Of a stretch of DNA of 64,000 nt, positions 40,774-52,364 are shown piece by piece. A program made the position numbers and the translations under genes. The notes beneath the pieces are model-generated. The model was not told the DNA's origin. It did no database searches and saw nothing but the letters and a program-made list of their open reading frames with translations. Origin of the DNA: Vigna angularis (Eukaryota > Streptophyta > Magnoliopsida > Fabales > Fabaceae). Each line of letters starts with the position of its first letter. The first letter of the stretch is position 1. Location: contig NC_068976.1 in the NCBI RefSeq assembly GCF_016808095.1, positions 16,021,663 to 16,085,662 of the forward strand. Direction: 5' to 3'.

Positions 40774-43700
40774 TTCGACGCGTGTTTTGCAGCCCATATA
40801 ATAACGCTATTTACAATCAAATTATTTCTGTCATTCTATAAGTTATTGAGATAAATATTGTAAAGACTTAAGAAGATATACTTTAAAATTAATAATAATT
40901 TAAAAATAACGAAACTTAATTATTTTATTATTAGAAAAATTAGTATAAATAATTTTGTTATAAACTAATTTTATTATTTTGCAATTGGTTTCATTAATTT
41001 CCTCAATATAACCTCATACAATTTTTCTTAGAACTTTTATTTCCTAACCTATTTTCTTATAGCTTTTTGTGATTGTTTTTATTAATATTTAAACTTTTCG
41101 TGTTTTAGGTAGGAAAATATATCATGACAAATACTGTTAATAATTAAATAATTAATTATGTTATTTTCTTATCAACTTAATGATAAATATTGCTTACCTA
41201 CTTGGTACTAGTTAGATAAGCTTATGGGGAATGTGTATTGTAGTTTAGGATACTTCTCATAAATTATTAGTGTTTTATGTTTGGTTGAGAACCATTTATT
41301 TATAATTAATTATTTCTCTTAAGATTATGATTAGGTTTCCTTGATTAGGGTGTATAATCCTTTATTTTCTTCTATTATTCAATTTATTAATTTTTATTAT
41401 CATGTTGATATGACTGCAATTAAAAATTAAAATTTATAGTAACATGAATGAATAAGGACGTCTTAGTTATTCATTTTCATGACATAACAGAGAATAGGGA
41501 TTTGATTGATTATAGGGAAGATTAAAGGGATGGTTTTCAAATTTTTCATAATTGCTTTTTATAAAGGGTTTCGTATTTTTGTTACCTTTAATGATTTTAG
41601 AGAAAAGATTATTAATCAAATTAAAAAAAAAATTGTCCTAGAATTTGTCCAAAATGGAACCTTTTCAAAGTTCTCATCGAGAGTCAAATAGTTGATGAAT
41701 AATATATAGTAAATTTAACAATTTACTATTTTATCTTCATTTAATTTTATAGGCATCATAACTTGCATGTTGATTTTAAACACTTCAATCTTATTTTTAT
41801 GATTTAAATACATTAGTACTATTTCCTCATTTAGATGTTTTAATCTCATGTTATCATTTATGGGCTAATAAACATCAATACTTATACTTATGATTATACT
41901 TCGTTCAGAAGTTTCAATTTTACGTTATAGCAAAGGTAAATTCTTATTCTAATTGGTGTGAAAATGTTAATTTAACATAAAGATGGCTATTTAACATTAA
42001 ATCACATGAAAAAGAAATTTTTGATGATAATGAATTATAAAGAAAGAGATGAAAGTTCTAAAAAATACATGGAAAGTTAAAAACATCTTGTAGAAAATTG
42101 TGTTGAAGTATCTTGCATGCTAATGAAGATGTGAAAAATTATGTTGAAGTTTTGAAAATGTCATTTATGTATTAAATAAGTATAAAAGAGAGTTTAAATG
42201 ATATGTAGAAGACAAGTGCAATGCATCTCTCTCATTAATGCACTAATAACTCTTAAAAAAATTTGTAAAAAATGTTGTCACACTGAAATAATTAATTATT
42301 TTTGTTAATAATAGATTATTACACTGAAAATTTTTATTCTAAACTTAAAACTCTCAAAAAAAATCAATTATTACATTGAAAAAGTGTATTCTAAACTTAA
42401 AACTCTAAAAAATAATCGATTATGTTTAGCTATTTTTTAGATAGATTTATTCTTTCCTTGTGTAAATTTAATAGAGCTTTATGTTTTGAAAAATAAAAGT
42501 TAGATTGCGAAAATTAGCTTTCTGACCATTTTTGGTTAAACTTGTTATGAAATAGTAACTTTTAAGTTTCCTCAATAGTGTTCTTGAGTTATAAGGTGTT
42601 CAAGTTTGTAAGGGAAATGTTTTTCATTCCTTGTGGTCTTTTAAGAAATGTAAGTTCATCTCTTGTGGTATTTAAGAAATGTGTTGTTCATTCCTTGTGG
42701 TATTTTAAAGAATGTGTCTTCATCACTTGTGATTATTCAAGGAAGGTGAGTTTCATCTCTTGTGGTTTTAAGAGAGGTGATTTATCATTCTCTATGAGTT
42801 TTTGCAGAGATGTGTTTTTATCTTCTTGATCGTGATTTTACACGGTGATTAGTGATTGTAATATCAAATTCAAGACAGTAATTAGTTATTACTTTGTTTG
42901 AAGTGGTTGCAACTAGATGTAAAATCTATTTTAATTTAAACTCATAAAATTTATGTGTGATTTTCTTTATTCTTTATTCTTTACATATTTCATTGTTTTT
43001 CAGAAAGATAAATTTTTACACACTTGATAATATTATAATATTTATTACTACAACTTGATACATACTTAAGATTCAATAAAACAAGTCTTGAATAGCTGAA
43101 CGGTTTTAAAAATTGAAACTATAACTTCAAACCAATTCACCTTTGTGCAACATTCTCTCTTATTCTAACAAAAAATAATATAATTAAAAATATATTATTA
43201 TATTCATTAGTTGGTAAATACAATCAAATAAGAGGACATTATTAAAAAAGCAAAATATAATAAATTTTAATAAAAAATATGTTTTCTTCATTGTAAGAAA
43301 ATAGTAAAAATATATTTAAGAGCTTGTGAATTCTAGTCTAATTCTAATTTATAATAAACACAAATTTAGGCAAAAGACTACATGAAAAAAGAATAACTCA
43401 TTTTTATGTTGAATTTTAAAATTGATGGTCAAATAAAAAACTCTTCCATAACAATATTGTGTTTTATTAATTGGAATATTAGTTATTTGAAATAATAACA
43501 TAAACAAAGTGAATGGAATTAGAAAATTTGATATAATCAAAACATCTAAAAGTCAACATATTTAATAGATAGTATAAGTATGAAAAGTGTAAAATAAATT
43601 AATTAACATTTACATGAAAATTTGAAGGGTACGTAGAACACTGATTAAACTTTTTATGAATATAGGAAAAGGTTTATGCTACGATTAAAATGAAGACGTA

Positions 43701-46700
43701 ACATTATTTGAAAAAATATATTTGAATAGTTAATGAACCATATAATTAATTTACTTTTTTTTTTAATTTTGAATTGAAATTATAAAACAATAACTTTGTA
43801 TTGAAAATATGTATTACTTTTTTAGACCAAATAACCATATGTGTAAATCACTTATACAAATATAAAATATTTAAAATAAATTAAAAAAAGATTAACAGGA
43901 TAAAAATATAATCTTTACAAAAGAATTGTATTAATATATTTATTATTATTCTGACATAAAGGTAGCTCTAAACAAAAAATAATGAATAATTTAATTCAAA
44001 ATAAATATTACTTTAAGTAAGTTAGAGAATTCAAATGTCAAAACCTTAAAACTATCTTTCAATTTATTGTTACAAGAGTTATTCTAAATCTCATCTTATA
44101 CTCTATTCATCGGTGGATCTTCAACACATATATTAAATATATCAAAAATCTTTATATAATGTATATAAAATTTTAGATATACCAAATATATAAAATATAT
44201 TAAGATACATTAAAATATTAAAAAATATTTTAAATTATATATTAATTTATATAAACTAAAAAATGAAAAATTGGGGTGAAGATTTCTCTTGTCACCATTA
44301 AGGTCCGTTAGTGACTCTATGGTTAAAAAAATATATAAAATAATAAGAATATGGTAAAAATATAGATAACATAAGAAAGAATCTTTCTACTTCTTAACTA
44401 AAACAAAAATCAAGATGAATAATATGTTAATAAATTAAAATTATTATTATAATTCATTTAATTAATACAAATTTAACATCTAACTTCAACTTCCTTGTAA
44501 AAAAAAATTAAACCAACAATAAAGTTAAAACCTATCAATCGAATTAACAGAATCATCAACTAATATTGATTTAAGTTTTAGAATAACTGTTCTTAAGTTC
44601 ATTTGGAACTTTTTTTTTTTTATTTGACAACTGATAACTTTCAATCAAACGAGTCTAAATTACTTTTTTTTTTTATTGTTTTTAGTTTCAAACTTATTCC
44701 AACACAAAATGAAGATATTAAATTATAAAATCTGTTCATATTAAAATGGGATAAGGATAACATGTAGAATACACTCAGACGCTCAAGTCATAATCTTTCT
44801 CTAGACTTTTTGAAATTTAATAGGGAGTAAAAATGTGAGTTTACCTCGAAATTAAACCCCTATTTATAGAGTTTAGAAGAATCGGACTAATTAATTTATC
44901 TCTTAATGATCATTAATACAAACCTTAAACACTTATCAGTGGCCGTTGTAATATTAACTGTACATTAATTCTTGTCCGCTGTTGTAGGGACCGATCGGCT
45001 AAGAAGTCCTACTTCATAATTCGGTCGTCCGGCCCATTCGACTTTGCACTCAGTCACGCCTGACCGGTCGGGTCTAACCCTATAGTAACAAAATCTAGGA
45101 CATTAAAACGCGTTTCGGTTATAAAATCAAATATATAAATCATCCAAGTTTTGTACGTCTAATTGTTCTTCATGTCACTATTTGTTCTTCACTTCGTTCG
45201 ATCTTATTAGAAAGTTATTTGCATAAATTATTTTGATGTCAAAGTCAGCAAAGATTCAATAAACTCAACAATAAATATGTAATAAATACAATCATCTTAA
45301 TTTACCACCTCAAATATATATTTATAAATTTCAGAATAGATTTTTGATTAGTATCGATCTAATCACAGTTCTAACGGATAATAATCTTGTTTTCATGTCT
45401 AATCAACCGGCTTCTGAATCATTTATTACATGTTTTTAACTATATGAACCGTCCAACATCCATATAATACATAACGGTTGCTTATATATTCTTTATAAGT
45501 GACCATGTAGGGTACATGATCCACACTTGATTGTTTCAATAATTTCTTAAGGACATCTTTAAAAATTCTGTGGTATCTCAACTATGTTGTTATGTTGTTT
45601 TGCATGTGAATTTGAAGCATTTTGCTGAGGCCAACGTTAAAAAGATGGGAAAAAAAAGAGGAGAAAAGGTTACCTGATAATAGCATACAACTCTAGCAGT
45701 GTATATATATATAAAATTAATATCATATAATTGGTTGAAAGTCACATCGAAATTAGGGCCCAACCCAATTCTATCTTGTTGTTTATTGTTGAACAGTATG
45801 AGCTTCCACTACTTATAGTGGACTGCACATTGCCCCCACCACAAAACCTATTATTAGACTCCATCTCTCAAATCTGCTTCAGGCAGGACATTGTAGCTAT
45901 CAAAACACAGATCAAATCACAACATTTACCTCTTCTAGACTTTAAAATCCCAAACTTTTTTCAAAAATATGAAATTTCAATTTATTTTTCGTAATTTTAT
46001 TTCTTATCAAATAATTGAACTTTTGACTTTTATCCCATCTTATAAAACTAACTTTTATAGTAATATTTATAAATATGTGTATATTATAAATTTGTTCTAT
46101 TTAATATCTTTCTCAAAATACTTATATTTAAAGTATCAACTAAAAGTTGTTAAAGATTTCAGTGAATTAAAAATAAAACGAATTTTATAAAAATAAAACG
46201 AATTTATAATATGTAGATCTTACTTAACACTTAATTAAATTTATTTTTTTATTAAGTTTTATGGTTATTTTATCGTATTTATAATATGTAAATTTTATTT
46301 TATGTTTCCGCAATATAGGGTCGAGGAGGGAAGGGAGTCCATTTCTGTCTTGCTTCGTATCTTAATTATCCACACTTCTATATGAATGTTCTTCAAAAAG
46401 GTTTCAAGAATTGAATTATGTCAAGAGTGTCTTTACCTATATCATATCTATATTTATAGAATATACATGGTAATCAAATCTATTAATTGACCATTATTAA
46501 CCACTAATATATTTGTTTAACATCCATTAATGATCGTTACGCTATTAATTAGTCTTTAACTACCTTCAACGGCTGTCTACACGGATCGACCATGCCCCAT
46601 TGGTTGGCAATTCGTCGGATCATGTTGTTGGTCGGCACACCATATACATTTAATGAAAATTATTTTTATTGAGTTTTATGATTATTTTATCATTACGTTT

Positions 46701-46789
46701 AATGAAAATTATTTTTTATTGAGTTTTATGGTTATTTTATTAGACTACTTATTGATATTTAATATTATGTATAATACATGTATTATATA
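40774..46789. other. Intergenic AT-rich DNA, LTR-like relics
   Basis: No gene is supported in this stretch. At about 42240-42980 there is sequence with AATCGATTA words and a loose tandem series of TTCATTCCTTGTGGTATTTTAAG-like units of about 45-55 bp (42610-42830), possibly a degraded LTR. GC-richer islands at about 44975-45115 and 46555-46625 carry GACCGATCGGC / CCGGTCGGGT type words. The preceding flanks of both have similar layout (TATTTATAG, then AATGATCATTAATAC-like words), so they may be two copies of one old repeat. A 45-50 bp direct duplication (TTTAATGAAAATTATTTTT unit) lies at about 46648-46740. Confidence 0.45.
42580..42835. repeat. Degenerate tandem repeat, about 45-55 bp unit
   Basis: Repeated TTC(A/C)TCTCTTGTGGT / TTCATTCCTTGTGGT words followed by TTTAAG(A/G)AATGT recur about five to six times. 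Copies are diverged in length and sequence. The repeat keeps one frame open over about 250 bp, but the product has no known domain, so I treat it as a repeat. Confidence 0.5.
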
Positions 46790-47027
46790 TGTTAGAAGTC
46801 CTATATCGATTAATAATAAATGAATACAAATTTTATTTGTGGTCCAATTTTTTGTATTAAGTTGGATTTAAAATATATTTCTTAACATGATATCAAAGTC
46901 AGTGTTATAAGTCTCGTATCAACTAGTGATAAGATTAAATTAATATATATATAAGTGAATATAAATTTTATCTTATAAATCGATTTTTTAGTATTGATTT
47001 AAATTTAAATTAAAATTCACTTTTTAA

Positions 47028-47029
<2 letters not shown>
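46790..47029 (+). mobile_element. TRIM-like element with two short LTRs
   Basis: Two related blocks, 46790-46887 and 46903-47029, both begin TGTTA(G/T)AAGTC and end TTAACA (TG...CA ends), with GTGAATA/ATGAATACAAATTTTAT and ATAAATCGATTTTTTAGTATTGATTTAAA-like words between. Directly after the first block comes TGATATCAAAGTC, close to the methionyl-tRNA primer-binding site TGGTATCAGAGC of plant LTR elements. There is almost no internal domain, as in terminal-repeat retrotransposons in miniature (TRIMs). The two repeats are diverged and differ in length, and I could not confirm a clean 5-bp target duplication because a TA tract (47032-47088) abuts the right end. Confidence 0.55.

Positions 47030-47031
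<2 letters not shown>

Positions 47032-47088
<57 letters not shown>
47032..47088. repeat. (TA)n microsatellite, about 57 bp
   Basis: A pure TA run directly adjoining the right end of the TRIM-like element. Confidence 0.97.
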
Positions 47089-47091
<3 letters not shown>

Positions 47092-47918
47092 TGTATGTGA
47101 GATAGAGGAAGAATGAAGAAAATGGAGATCGTTATAATTAAATGATTTTAATTTTAATGTATTGTTCTTCCATTTTATTATACACCTTTCTTTAATGGAT
47201 GCCAACTTGTATAACACTAATTAATTGTGAGGGTTGAAAGAAAGAAAGTCAACTATCGTTCTAATGATAGTGTTATTTGCTGTTTACACTAAAAAATTCT
47301 TAAAGTTCGTGAAATTATTTATTATTTTAAAACGAGTATTAGAGATTAAAAACAGTGATTTGAAATTTTAGAATGATGAAAAATGAAGGAAACATATTTT
47401 CTATTAACTAAAACCAAAATTCGATGCATTTTCTGAAGAACACAACTGGTGTTTTAAAATTTTATAAAAATAAAAAGTAAAAAATCATAGAAACTAAAAG
47501 TAAAACTCGTTAATTTTACCGGATCTAATAATACCGATAAATCTTAAACTTACATCATGAACATGAACATGTTATATTATTTTATTAAATTTCAATTGTG
47601 TGAATAGCATCCGTGGAATACTACAAGTATATCATCTTGATATTTTGATGAATTGATGATAGAATTCATTAATGTGTGATTTGACCTTGAACATTAACGA
47701 AAAACAAAAAGTGATATATGAAGAGAAAAAGACTGGCACAATAATGAATAATAATTAAACGTATTTAAAAATAAAACGTATATGGAATTAAAAATTACAG
47801 GAAGATTAGAAAATTTAGAAAGTAAAGTGGAAAAGAAAAAAGAAATGTAAAATTACAGTTTGGTGAAAGGAAGAATAATAGTAATAATTAATGAGAGAAA
47901 GAAGGTAAAAGCTAAAAG

Positions 47919-49484
47919 CTAAAAGCTTGATCTCTTGAGGGAGGTAATGGTGACTTTAGAACCTAACGGAGAAGTTCCAACCTGAATATCGAAGGAGTCA
48001 TAGCGGAGAAAAAACTCGACAAGCAGAAGCCTTGAGACCAAGGTCACGAAATCTTTCCCAGCACATTGCTTGTTCCCGAGTGTGGGAGATTCAGTTTCGG
48101 GTCCATTCGACCACAGCACGTGTTTCAGGAGCTTCTCCCCTTCTTCCCCTACGAACCGGTCTCCCACAAATTCCTCGGCCCTCTCGAAGATCCTAGGATC
48201 CTTCGTGGCAAACGGTTGGTACCCGAAAAGCAGGTCCCCCTCCTTCACCTGGAACGCGTGATCGTGGCTCTCGATCAGAAGGTCCCTCTTCGCCCTCCCG
48301 AACTGCAACGGCACTGGAGGGTCGATGCGGAAGGCTTCGTAAACCACGGACTTCATCAGAGGCATGTTCTCCATCGCCGCCATCGTGATCTCCCCGCCGG
48401 CGTCTCTCACGGCGGAGCGAATCTCCTGCGCGAGGCGCGCGTGGAGCTTCACCCCCGCCCGTCCGATCCACTTGATGATGTTGGGGAAGAACAGCTTCAT
48501 CCCGCCGAAGGAGTTGAAGCAGGTGGCGAACAAAAGATTGTGGCAAGCCTCGTCGCGCGTGATTCCCAATCGCTCTGCTTCGTCGAGGACGGAGGAAGAA
48601 GAGGAGTAGAAGAAGTCGTAGAGTCTCTGGTAGTCTTTCTTGATGAGGGAGGCAGGGAGGCGGAAGGTGCGAATGGTGGATTCTTCCAGAAACTGGGGGA
48701 GACCCAGGCGGAGGACTGGGCCAAGCTGGAAGAGAACCCATTTCTGCACTATCTTTGGGCCGTCTTGGCCCAGTTTGGTGTCGGCGGGGTTGGCGGCGAA
48801 GAGGGACCGGGAGAGGAAGTTAAACGCGGCTTGGTCGTTGGCGTCGCCGAAGCTGGCTTTGCCGGTTTCGGCGAGGTTGGACTCGAGCTGGTTGAAGAGG
48901 TCTTTGTAGGAGGCGTGGAACTCCGGGATGACGTGGGCGCGACGGGACTTGAGGAGGAAAAAAAGGAGCTGCTTGAGGAGGGCGTGTTTGGGTTCGGAGG
49001 GGTCGAGGTAGGAGAGAACTCTGTAGCCGCCGGTGAGGTCGGTGGAGGGCATGTATGTTCCGGTGAAAACATCTTTTTTCTCGACCTTGGAGGTGTCGAA
49101 GAGGACGGGGAAGCTCTTGCCGTCGAGTAGAACGACGACGTTTGGTTTGAAGGTGATGAAGGGACCGGGAGGCATGTTGGTACGGAAGACCGTTGACTGG
49201 TACTTTTGGATGCGGGATTTGAAGAACTCGTCGCGCCCTTGATTGTAGAAATAGTCTTGACGGTCCTTTAAGGGACCGATGACCGGCAAACCCCAGTCAC
49301 CGGGGATTTTGCGGATCGGGAGCTTGGTGGGCTCGGGGGAGGTGACCGACACTGCCGGTGGTGGTTTCTCAGAAACTGACGCTCTGATGAAGGGCACGTA
49401 ATTGGAAGAGCGTTGTTTTCTCGCAGAGGGGAACTCCAGTCGCAGGAATGGCGAGGAGAGTGTCGAGGAAGACGATGTTGCCAT
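47919..49484 (-). CDS. AOS: Allene oxide synthase (CYP74A)
   Basis: A single-exon gene of 521 aa. It converts 13-hydroperoxy-linolenic acid to the unstable allene oxide, the first committed step of jasmonate synthesis, in plastids. The N-terminus (about 35 residues, Ser/Thr-rich with few acids) looks like a chloroplast transit peptide. The mature protein begins near LPIRKIPGDWGLPVIGPLKDR. CYP74 marks are present: FATCFNSFGG in the I-helix with the Asn typical of these non-monooxygenase P450s instead of the usual oxygen-binding motif, the EAFR of ExxR in VVYEAFRIDPPVP, and the haem loop PTLGNKQCAGKDFV with Cys474. Length and lack of introns fit plant CYP74A. AOS is preferred over hydroperoxide lyase because of full CYP74A-like sequence and plastid leader; biochemical specificity is not proven. 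The gene is GC-rich, which leaves a long open frame on the opposite strand. Confidence 0.95.
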   Translation of the reverse strand: MATSSSSTLSSPFLRLEFPSARKQRSSNYVPFIRASVSEKPPPAVSVTSPEPTKLPIRKIPGDWGLPVIGPLKDRQDYFYNQGRDEFFKSRIQKYQSTVFRTNMPPGPFITFKPNVVVLLDGKSFPVLFDTSKVEKKDVFTGTYMPSTDLTGGYRVLSYLDPSEPKHALLKQLLFFLLKSRRAHVIPEFHASYKDLFNQLESNLAETGKASFGDANDQAAFNFLSRSLFAANPADTKLGQDGPKIVQKWVLFQLGPVLRLGLPQFLEESTIRTFRLPASLIKKDYQRLYDFFYSSSSSVLDEAERLGITRDEACHNLLFATCFNSFGGMKLFFPNIIKWIGRAGVKLHARLAQEIRSAVRDAGGEITMAAMENMPLMKSVVYEAFRIDPPVPLQFGRAKRDLLIESHDHAFQVKEGDLLFGYQPFATKDPRIFERAEEFVGDRFVGEEGEKLLKHVLWSNGPETESPTLGNKQCAGKDFVTLVSRLLLVEFFLRYDSFDIQVGTSPLGSKVTITSLKRSSF

Positions 49485-49565
49485 TTTTTTTTTTCTTCTT
49501 CTGCTTCCTTTTTGGTGTCAAGTTGTTGGGTGGTTTTTGGTGATGATGTGTTTAAGTGTGTAGTT

Positions 49566-49580
49566 ATATTATTTATAGAC
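49566..49580 (-). promoter_or_regulatory. Probable TATA box of AOS
   Basis: On the - strand the sequence reads CTATAAATAATATAA about 90 bp upstream of the AOS start codon at 49484. Consensus TATAAAT plus a short A-rich leader ending in AAAAAAAAAATGGC make this the likely core promoter. Confidence 0.55.
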
Positions 49581-49584
49581 AAAG

Positions 49585-50841
49585 CTTGAAGGGGGTGTGC
49601 CTGTGCGTGCGTACAAGAGACTGGTCGTTTTTGTTGACCTGAAAAATTATGACCAGTGGGAACCATACTTAGATTTTTGCATTATTTGTTTCCCTCTTCC
49701 TCCGTCCATCTTTCTTTTTCTCTATTAACAATTCAATTCTCATAAATGCCATTTTTTTCATATTTACTGTTCATTCCACCTTAATTCACCAAAAATTACT
49801 ATCTAGTCCAATTAATTTACTATATTATTACTTAAGCATGGCTATAATGAAAAAAAAAGAGGCATAACAAGGTAGTTTTTTTTTAGTGTAATAAAAACAA
49901 TAGCAAAGTCAAAACAAAAAATGGATTTTTAAATTAAAAAAATAAGATTATCCATATTATTATATAAACATGTAAGACTCGTTATGTTATTTAATAACTA
50001 AATAATTAGTTTATCATGTGTTCACCGTAGATACCAAATGATGTAGATCTATTAAACAAGATTTTGGATGACTTTTTCTTGAGATTCTTCTCTATCACAG
50101 AAAAAATTATATCATTATGTACACAATGTAGCAATACATATACTTTGACATATTTCCTATGAAATGTAATTAGTATACCTTGACAAACTATTAGTTGCTT
50201 ACTCTTCCAAAGTTCTACCAAGTTTCAAGAATGTAGTGCAAGGTGTGAAAAGTATAAAATAATAATATGTCCATATATATTAATATAACAAATTAAGAAT
50301 CAATAGAAAAATTATTATTTAATTATCTTTATATTGATTTCTTTTTTAAATATTAAGGTTCACTCATCCTCTCTAAATTAAATTTAAAGTATAATAGTTC
50401 AATTTATAAAAAAATATCACGTAAAACAATAATTATATTTCAAAATAAAGCGCAATATAGGAACGGAGCAAATTTTTTAAGTTCTCAACCTAAGTAAATA
50501 ACATAACATGAGTTATGAAGATTTAAGATTAACTAAATAATTAACATTAACTAAATTTCATTATCTTTTAAAAGAAATTCAACATAATGTTCTTTAACTT
50601 TTGTACTTCACACCTACCATAATAAAATATGACCATCACAACAGACAAAAAGAAATTAACTACAACATAAATACCTTTAATTGATACAATTATTTTTTAA
50701 AAGTAACGTATTAAATACATATATCATATAATTCTAATTTGATAAACTTAACAAAATAAGACAGTTAAATTTATTATATATTTTTCTTATATGTTTTTAT
50801 GGCAATTATACATATCCTAAATTATCTTATTTTTGGTGTTT
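49585..50841. other. AOS upstream region, AT-rich
   Basis: Presumed AOS promoter followed by AT-rich DNA up to the MULE target site. I see no further gene or clear element. Confidence 0.5.
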
Positions 50842-50850
50842 TATAATCTT

Positions 50851-51224
50851 GGTTTAATGTCTCCGTAGGTCCCTATTTTGGTCATGAATTTCAAATAGGT
50901 CCTCTTCATTTTCGGCGTATCAATTGAGTCCTTGTTTTTGTAAAATTGAATCAATTACAGGCCTGCCGTTAATTTGGAGAAACGGCCGTTACGGTATTGG
51001 TTAGGTGGCATGGTTGAGTGCAGTAACTAATCAGACGTGGCATTTAAAACGATTTTTGTATTAAATAATTGGTATGCACGTATGATTATTCAGTTTTGGG
51101 TAAGGGCATACTAGGAAATTTGAAAAAATTAAAGGCCAAGAGGTTTTAATTGACGAATGCACATGAGATTGGGGAAAGAAATTGAGGGTTTTTAATATTA
51201 GGGTTCGCGTGAGAGGCCAAAAAT
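50851..51224 (+). repeat. Left terminal inverted repeat of the MULE
   Basis: Matches the right repeat in inverse orientation from GGTTTAATGTCTCCG through the AACGGCCGTTACGGTATTGG block to GTTCGCGTGAGAGGCCAAAA. It contains about 30 bp near 51140-51165 that the right copy lacks, with scattered substitutions. An internal palindrome GAAACGGCCGTTA is present in both. It probably holds the promoter of the GRF-finger gene. Confidence 0.93.
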
Positions 51225-51260
51225 GGGATCCTAAGTTCGATCCAAAAATCAGGTGTATCT

Positions 51261-51574
51261 TTGTTCGATTCGAAGTGGGAGGGTGCGCGTTCTTTGTTCG
51301 ATTCGAAGTGGGAGGGTGCGCGTTCTTTGTTCGATTCGAAGTTGGAGGGTGCGCGTTCTTTGTTCGATTCGAAGTGGGAGGGTGCGCGTTCTTTGTTCGA
51401 TTCGAAGTTGGAGGGTGCGCGTTCTTTGTTCGATTCGAAGTTGGAGGGTGCGCGTTCTTTGTTCGATTCGAAGTGGGAGGGTGCGCGTTCTTTGTTCGAT
51501 TCGAAGTGGGAGGGTGCGCGTTCTTTGTTCGATTCGAAGTGGGAGGGTGCGCGTTCTTTGTTCGTTTCGAAGTG
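51261..51574 (+). repeat. 33-bp minisatellite, nine full copies plus partial
   Basis: Unit GTTCGATTCGAAGTGGGAGG followed by GTGCGCGTTCTTT, repeated nine times with only a G/T variant (GTGGGAGG or GTTGGAGG), then a partial copy running into the ATG of the GRF-finger gene. Because 33 is a multiple of three and the unit has no stop in most frames, several long artificial open frames span it on both strands. It starts about 35 bp inside the left TIR, so it probably occupies the leader of the downstream gene. Confidence 0.95.
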
Positions 51575-52115
51575 ATGGATAATGAAGTGCAAAAGTCGCA
51601 TTCTTGTTCATCTTCGACATGCAATGGGTGGCGGAATCAAAACTGTGATGTCGTTTTTCGTGGTGGTGGAGTATCTACCATTGATGGTGTATCACCCCTT
51701 TGCCTCTGTGGAGAGAAAACAGTGGTAAGAACAGCTAGAACTGCTAAGAACAGAGGGAAGCAATTCTGGAGCTGCCCTAAGTACAAGGTAAGAACGTGTA
51801 GAAGTAGGGTTTTGTTTGAGTGGAAAGTGGTTTTAATTTTTATTTTTTTCACAGACTGGACATGAAGGTGGTTGCAATTTCTTCAAATGGTGTTGTGAAG
51901 ACGGTGATGACAAAAGCTATACGAATGTGAAGTGGGAAGAAAAGCATGAGTCTTTGTCAAAGACAAGAGAAATGGGAGGTGGATCGAAGATGATGAGTGA
52001 TTTGATTAAATCTGTCAACGTTGTGGAGAAATGGATGAAGGTGTTGACAGGATTAGTTATTTTGATTTTTTTACTTAATATTATTGTAATTTCAATATGG
52101 ATCATAAATCCATAA
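51575..52115 (+). CDS. MULE-borne GRF zinc-finger protein with C-terminal TM
   Basis: Two exons, 51575-51787 and 51855-52115, GT-AG, 157 aa. A GRF-type zinc finger is split by the intron. Its ligands are visible as CLCGEKTVVRTARTAKNRGK with FWSC in exon 1 and GGCNFFKWC in exon 2, at about residues 43-81. A coiled, Lys/Glu-rich segment follows, then one hydrophobic helix (VLTGLVILIFLLNIIVISIW) near the C-terminus. Plant proteins of this layout are annotated 'At4g04775-like' and are often found in MULEs; their role is unknown. I chose ATG 51575, just after the 33-bp repeat, because the longer in-frame extension to 51182 is mostly minisatellite translation (FVRFEVGGCAF units) and TIR. It is convergent with the transposase, like mudrB opposite mudrA, but not homologous as far as I can see. 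Confidence 0.8.
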
Positions 52116-52189
52116 TGTAGTAGTGTTGATCGTATTCTTAGGAAGAAATTAGCTGGGTTTTTCGGTTTGTTAGGATGGAACTGTTTATG

Positions 52190-52247
52190 TATATGACTAG
52201 ATGTAGTAGTGTTTATGTATATGACTAGATGTGAAGGAATGAAGTTG
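52190..52247 (+). repeat. Short tandem duplication downstream of the GRF gene
   Basis: TAGTAGTGTTTATGTATATG followed by ACTAGATG occurs twice in a row. It is in the 3' flank of the GRF-finger gene and probably in its 3'UTR. No function is apparent. Confidence 0.7.
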
Positions 52248-52364
52248 TGTTACTGAAGTGATAAACATAATAAATTGAGGTTTTGGTTTAATTTAGCAGG
52301 TTTTAAGCCTTTTGAAAATTGTTTAATGTTTATTTTATTCACAGCAATGTTACATAATAATTAA

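Noticed and set aside
42578..42829. 83-aa frame with repeated FI(P/S)CG units
   Set aside because: It is a translation of a degenerate tandem repeat, with no start context and no known domain.
48066..49130. 354-aa open frame on the + strand opposite AOS
   Set aside because: It lies wholly within the AOS coding region on the other strand and reads Val/Glu/Gly-rich low-complexity sequence; it results from the high GC content of AOS codon third positions.
51061..51624. Repeat-protein frames on the - strand (for example NRTKNAHPPTS units)
   Set aside because: Translations of the 33-bp minisatellite in other frames; no start context or domain.
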